From: Myxococcales bacterium
GTDB taxonomy: Bacteria; Myxococcota_A; Bradymonadia; UBA7976; UBA1532
Direction of reading: 5' to 3'
NCBI GenBank assembly: GCA_009692505.1
Contig: SHZC01000033.1
Coordinates: 1 to 33,804, forward strand
DNA: 33,804 nt
Shown one piece after another: positions 32,405 through 33,804 of this stretch. Numbering within the stretch: position 1 is the stretch's first letter; every line of letters starts with the position of its first letter. A program made the translations under genes and the position numbers. The notes under the pieces were generated by a model, which was given only the letters and a program-made list of their open reading frames with translations, was not told the DNA's origin and did not search any database.

Positions 32405-33400
32405 TCAGCCGGAGACTGCAATCGCTGTGAATGAGAGAAGGGCCTCGACCGCGTGGTGGATGTCCAGGCCGAAGACGGTGACCCAGACTCCGGAAACCGC
32501 GGCGAGTGCCAGGGCAAAGGGCAATACGCGTGAGCGCGGGGCTGAGCGCCCGGTCATCGCGAGCAGGGTCGATACGCGTCTCGACAGACCATGACCGGCG
32601 AATCCGAGACCGTTTGAGAAGGCGAGCTGCAGCCTTGAGGCGGAGACGAGAGCCCGTGCCACGGTCTCTCCTCCGTGCTCCGCTGCCGCCGCCGCGTCAC
32701 ACGCCTCCTCTGCGGCCGCCCGGTAGGCGTCCCGAAATGTGCGGGTGAGGAGTGCGGCCGAGAGCAGTCCACCGAGGTTCAGTAGCGCGAGCGCGAGCGC
32801 GTCACGCCGCCGCAGATGGGCGGCCTCGTGGCTCAACGCCGCGAGGAGTTCGTCGCGTCCCAGGTGGTCAGCGAGCGCGCCGGAATACACGATTCGGCGT
32901 CGCCAGAGGCCGGCAGCGAGGAGGAGGCGAGGTGCCCCCGGGACGCGTCGGACGTCAAATCCCTCGCTGCACTCGTGGCTACCGAGGCGCTCGAGCGCCA
33001 CCAGTCGATGGTGGCAACGAATCGCCGCGATGCCGCCTCGCGTCGCTCGCGCGGCCTCACCTGAAAGAGCAACGGCGCCGAGCGCGACGAGCCAGAACGG
33101 CAGCGATGACACATGGTCCAGACAAACGTGGGCCAGCCAATTGTGAAATTGACAGTGGTCGAACATCAGGCCGGCCCGAGCCATGATCGACGGCAGCGCG
33201 GTCGCGCCAACGACCGAGACGACGATGAGCGCGGGCGAAAATCCGAGCAAAAAGATCACGTCCGCGCGTCGTGACGGCCGACACGCATTCAGACCATTTG
33301 CAAACGCTCTCAACAGAAGCAGGCTTGTCGCGTTCGCGATGACGCCCACGAGCGCGCCGATCCCCGCACAGGCCAGCCCGAACCAAAGGATCGCCATCAC
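32405..33400 (-). CDS. M56 (BlaR1-like) membrane metallopeptidase, short form
   Basis: A 331-residue polytopic membrane protein. The zinc-protease motif is S-H-E-A-A-H-L-R-R-R-D (His191, Glu192, His195), with the third ligand region A-A-E-E-A-C-D-A-A (about 230-237). Hydrophobic helices lie at about 4-30, 48-70, 101-115, 203-220 and 290-312. It stops where BlaR1 would continue into a penicillin-binding sensor domain, so it cannot sense beta-lactams that way. Residues 82-96, between the second and third helices, are rich in His and Cys (HCQFHNWLAHVCLDH) and are a plausible metal-sensing site. Its ATG overlaps the repressor's stop. The expected role is to cleave the BlaI-type repressor on induction. 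Confidence 0.87.
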   Translation of the reverse strand: MMAILWFGLACAGIGALVGVIANATSLLLLRAFANGLNACRPSRRADVIFLLGFSPALIVVSVVGATALPSIMARAGLMFDHCQFHNWLAHVCLDHVSSLPFWLVALGAVALSGEAARATRGGIAAIRCHHRLVALERLGSHECSEGFDVRRVPGAPRLLLAAGLWRRRIVYSGALADHLGRDELLAALSHEAAHLRRRDALALALLNLGGLLSAALLTRTFRDAYRAAAEEACDAAAAAEHGGETVARALVSASRLQLAFSNGLGFAGHGLSRRVSTLLAMTGRSAPRSRVLPFALALAAVSGVWVTVFGLDIHHAVEALLSFTAIAVSG

Positions 33401-33792
33401 GCGTTGTCCTTGCGGTGCCGCGCGATGAGCTCTGAGAGGTGCGAGAGCAGCGCCTCATCGACCTGCGCCGCCGCGTCCACGAACGCCGCGAGGCCGGTCT
33501 CGCCGTGCGATCGAAGGATCTCCGTCGCGAGCCGGTCGGCGAGGGCACGCTCAAACTCTGCTCTCGAGACGGACGGCTGGTAACGCCACGCCATCCCGTC
33601 CTTCTCCCGTTCAAGAAGCCCCTTCCGGTGCAGGCGATCCAGCGTGGTCATGATCGTGGTGTAGGCGCGCGCTCGGGTCCCGGTGAGGTGATCGCAGACC
33701 TCACGCGCGGTCGCGGTCGGCAGCACCCAGGCAACGTCCATCACCGCGGTCTCCAACTCGCCGAGCGGCTCGAAAGTGGCTTGCCTCTTCAT
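33397..33792 (-). CDS. BlaI/MecI/CopY-type transcriptional repressor
   Basis: A 131-residue winged-helix regulator of standard family length. Its opening L-G-E-L-E-T-A-V-M-D-V-A-W, followed by A-T-A-R-E-V-C-D-H-L, A-Y-T-T-I-M-T-T-L-D-R-L-H-R-K-G-L-L (recognition helix and wing) and W-R-Y-Q-P, is the BlaI signature. The C-terminal helices dimerise the protein. It is the first gene of a five-gene operon and overlaps the M56 gene by four bases (33397-33400). Repressors of this type bind palindromic operators at their own promoter. Only 12 bp of upstream sequence are in the window, so no operator can be judged. The context points to control of metal efflux rather than a beta-lactamase. Confidence 0.92.
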   Translation of the reverse strand: MKRQATFEPLGELETAVMDVAWVLPTATAREVCDHLTGTRARAYTTIMTTLDRLHRKGLLEREKDGMAWRYQPSVSRAEFERALADRLATEILRSHGETGLAAFVDAAAQVDEALLSHLSELIARHRKDNA

Positions 33793-33804
33793 GCGCGCTA
33801 CTCT

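Overview
The window is a GC-rich, gene-dense chromosomal segment of a Gram-negative bacterium. Several gene products are lipoproteins or carry signal peptides. A sialate-O-acetylesterase-like protein ends in a Cys pair, a hydrophobic helix and an Arg run, resembling a MYXO-CTERM sorting tail. One lipoprotein carries a MopE-type Asp-rich metal-binding motif, and a large secreted beta-propeller lipoprotein is present. Together these suggest Myxococcota or a neighbouring lineage (Bradymonadota-like); this is inference from protein features, not a phylogenetic placement. I saw no rRNA, tRNA or CRISPR array.

Layout. (1) 1-807, minus: the 5' part of a class A beta-lactamase-like serine hydrolase. 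(2) 854-3785, plus: a compact cassette of a DUF1704/QEGLA zinc peptidase, an ATP-grasp ligase with its own near-consensus promoter, and an overlapping GNAT acetyltransferase. (3) 3763-7429, minus: an unknown protein, an orphan iron-type substrate-binding lipoprotein, ferredoxin-NADP reductase and an Lnb-like DUF4105 membrane protein, mostly with overlapping ends. (4) 7520-9067, minus: a MopE-motif lipoprotein. (5) 9082-9709: a scar with a dead Fic fragment between 69-bp direct repeats that duplicate the 3' end of the neighbouring gene. (6) 9652-13995, minus: a four-gene operon with three consecutive ATGA overlaps, encoding a ZorA/MotA-like stator with a very long tail, a ZorB/OmpA-like partner, a DUF2894 protein and a TIGR02757 protein. 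A DUF3348-like gene that normally accompanies such sets lies 3.6 kb upstream (17625-18449). (7) 14073-21298: an aldo/keto reductase (plus), then on the minus strand the MYXO-CTERM-like esterase, two small proteins, the DUF3348-like protein, the beta-propeller lipoprotein and an EVE-domain protein. (8) 21407-26401, plus: a promoter and a peptide ABC importer operon (binding lipoprotein, two permeases, one ATPase; no second ATPase follows). (9) 26460-33792, minus: a five-gene operon of BlaI-type repressor, short M56 metallopeptidase sensor, TolC-like outer membrane factor, periplasmic adaptor and heavy-metal RND pump.

How they work together. Two parts are the best candidates for little-described systems. 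The first is the ion-driven stator operon with DUF2894, TIGR02757 and DUF3348 partners, which resembles the membrane half of Zorya but lacks its known effectors. The second is the peptidase/ATP-grasp/acetyltransferase cassette, whose chemistry suggests trimming, ligation and acylation of a small molecule or peptide tail. The right-end operon reads as a self-contained metal-efflux module in which a His/Cys-rich loop in the M56 protein could sense metal and trigger cleavage of the BlaI repressor.
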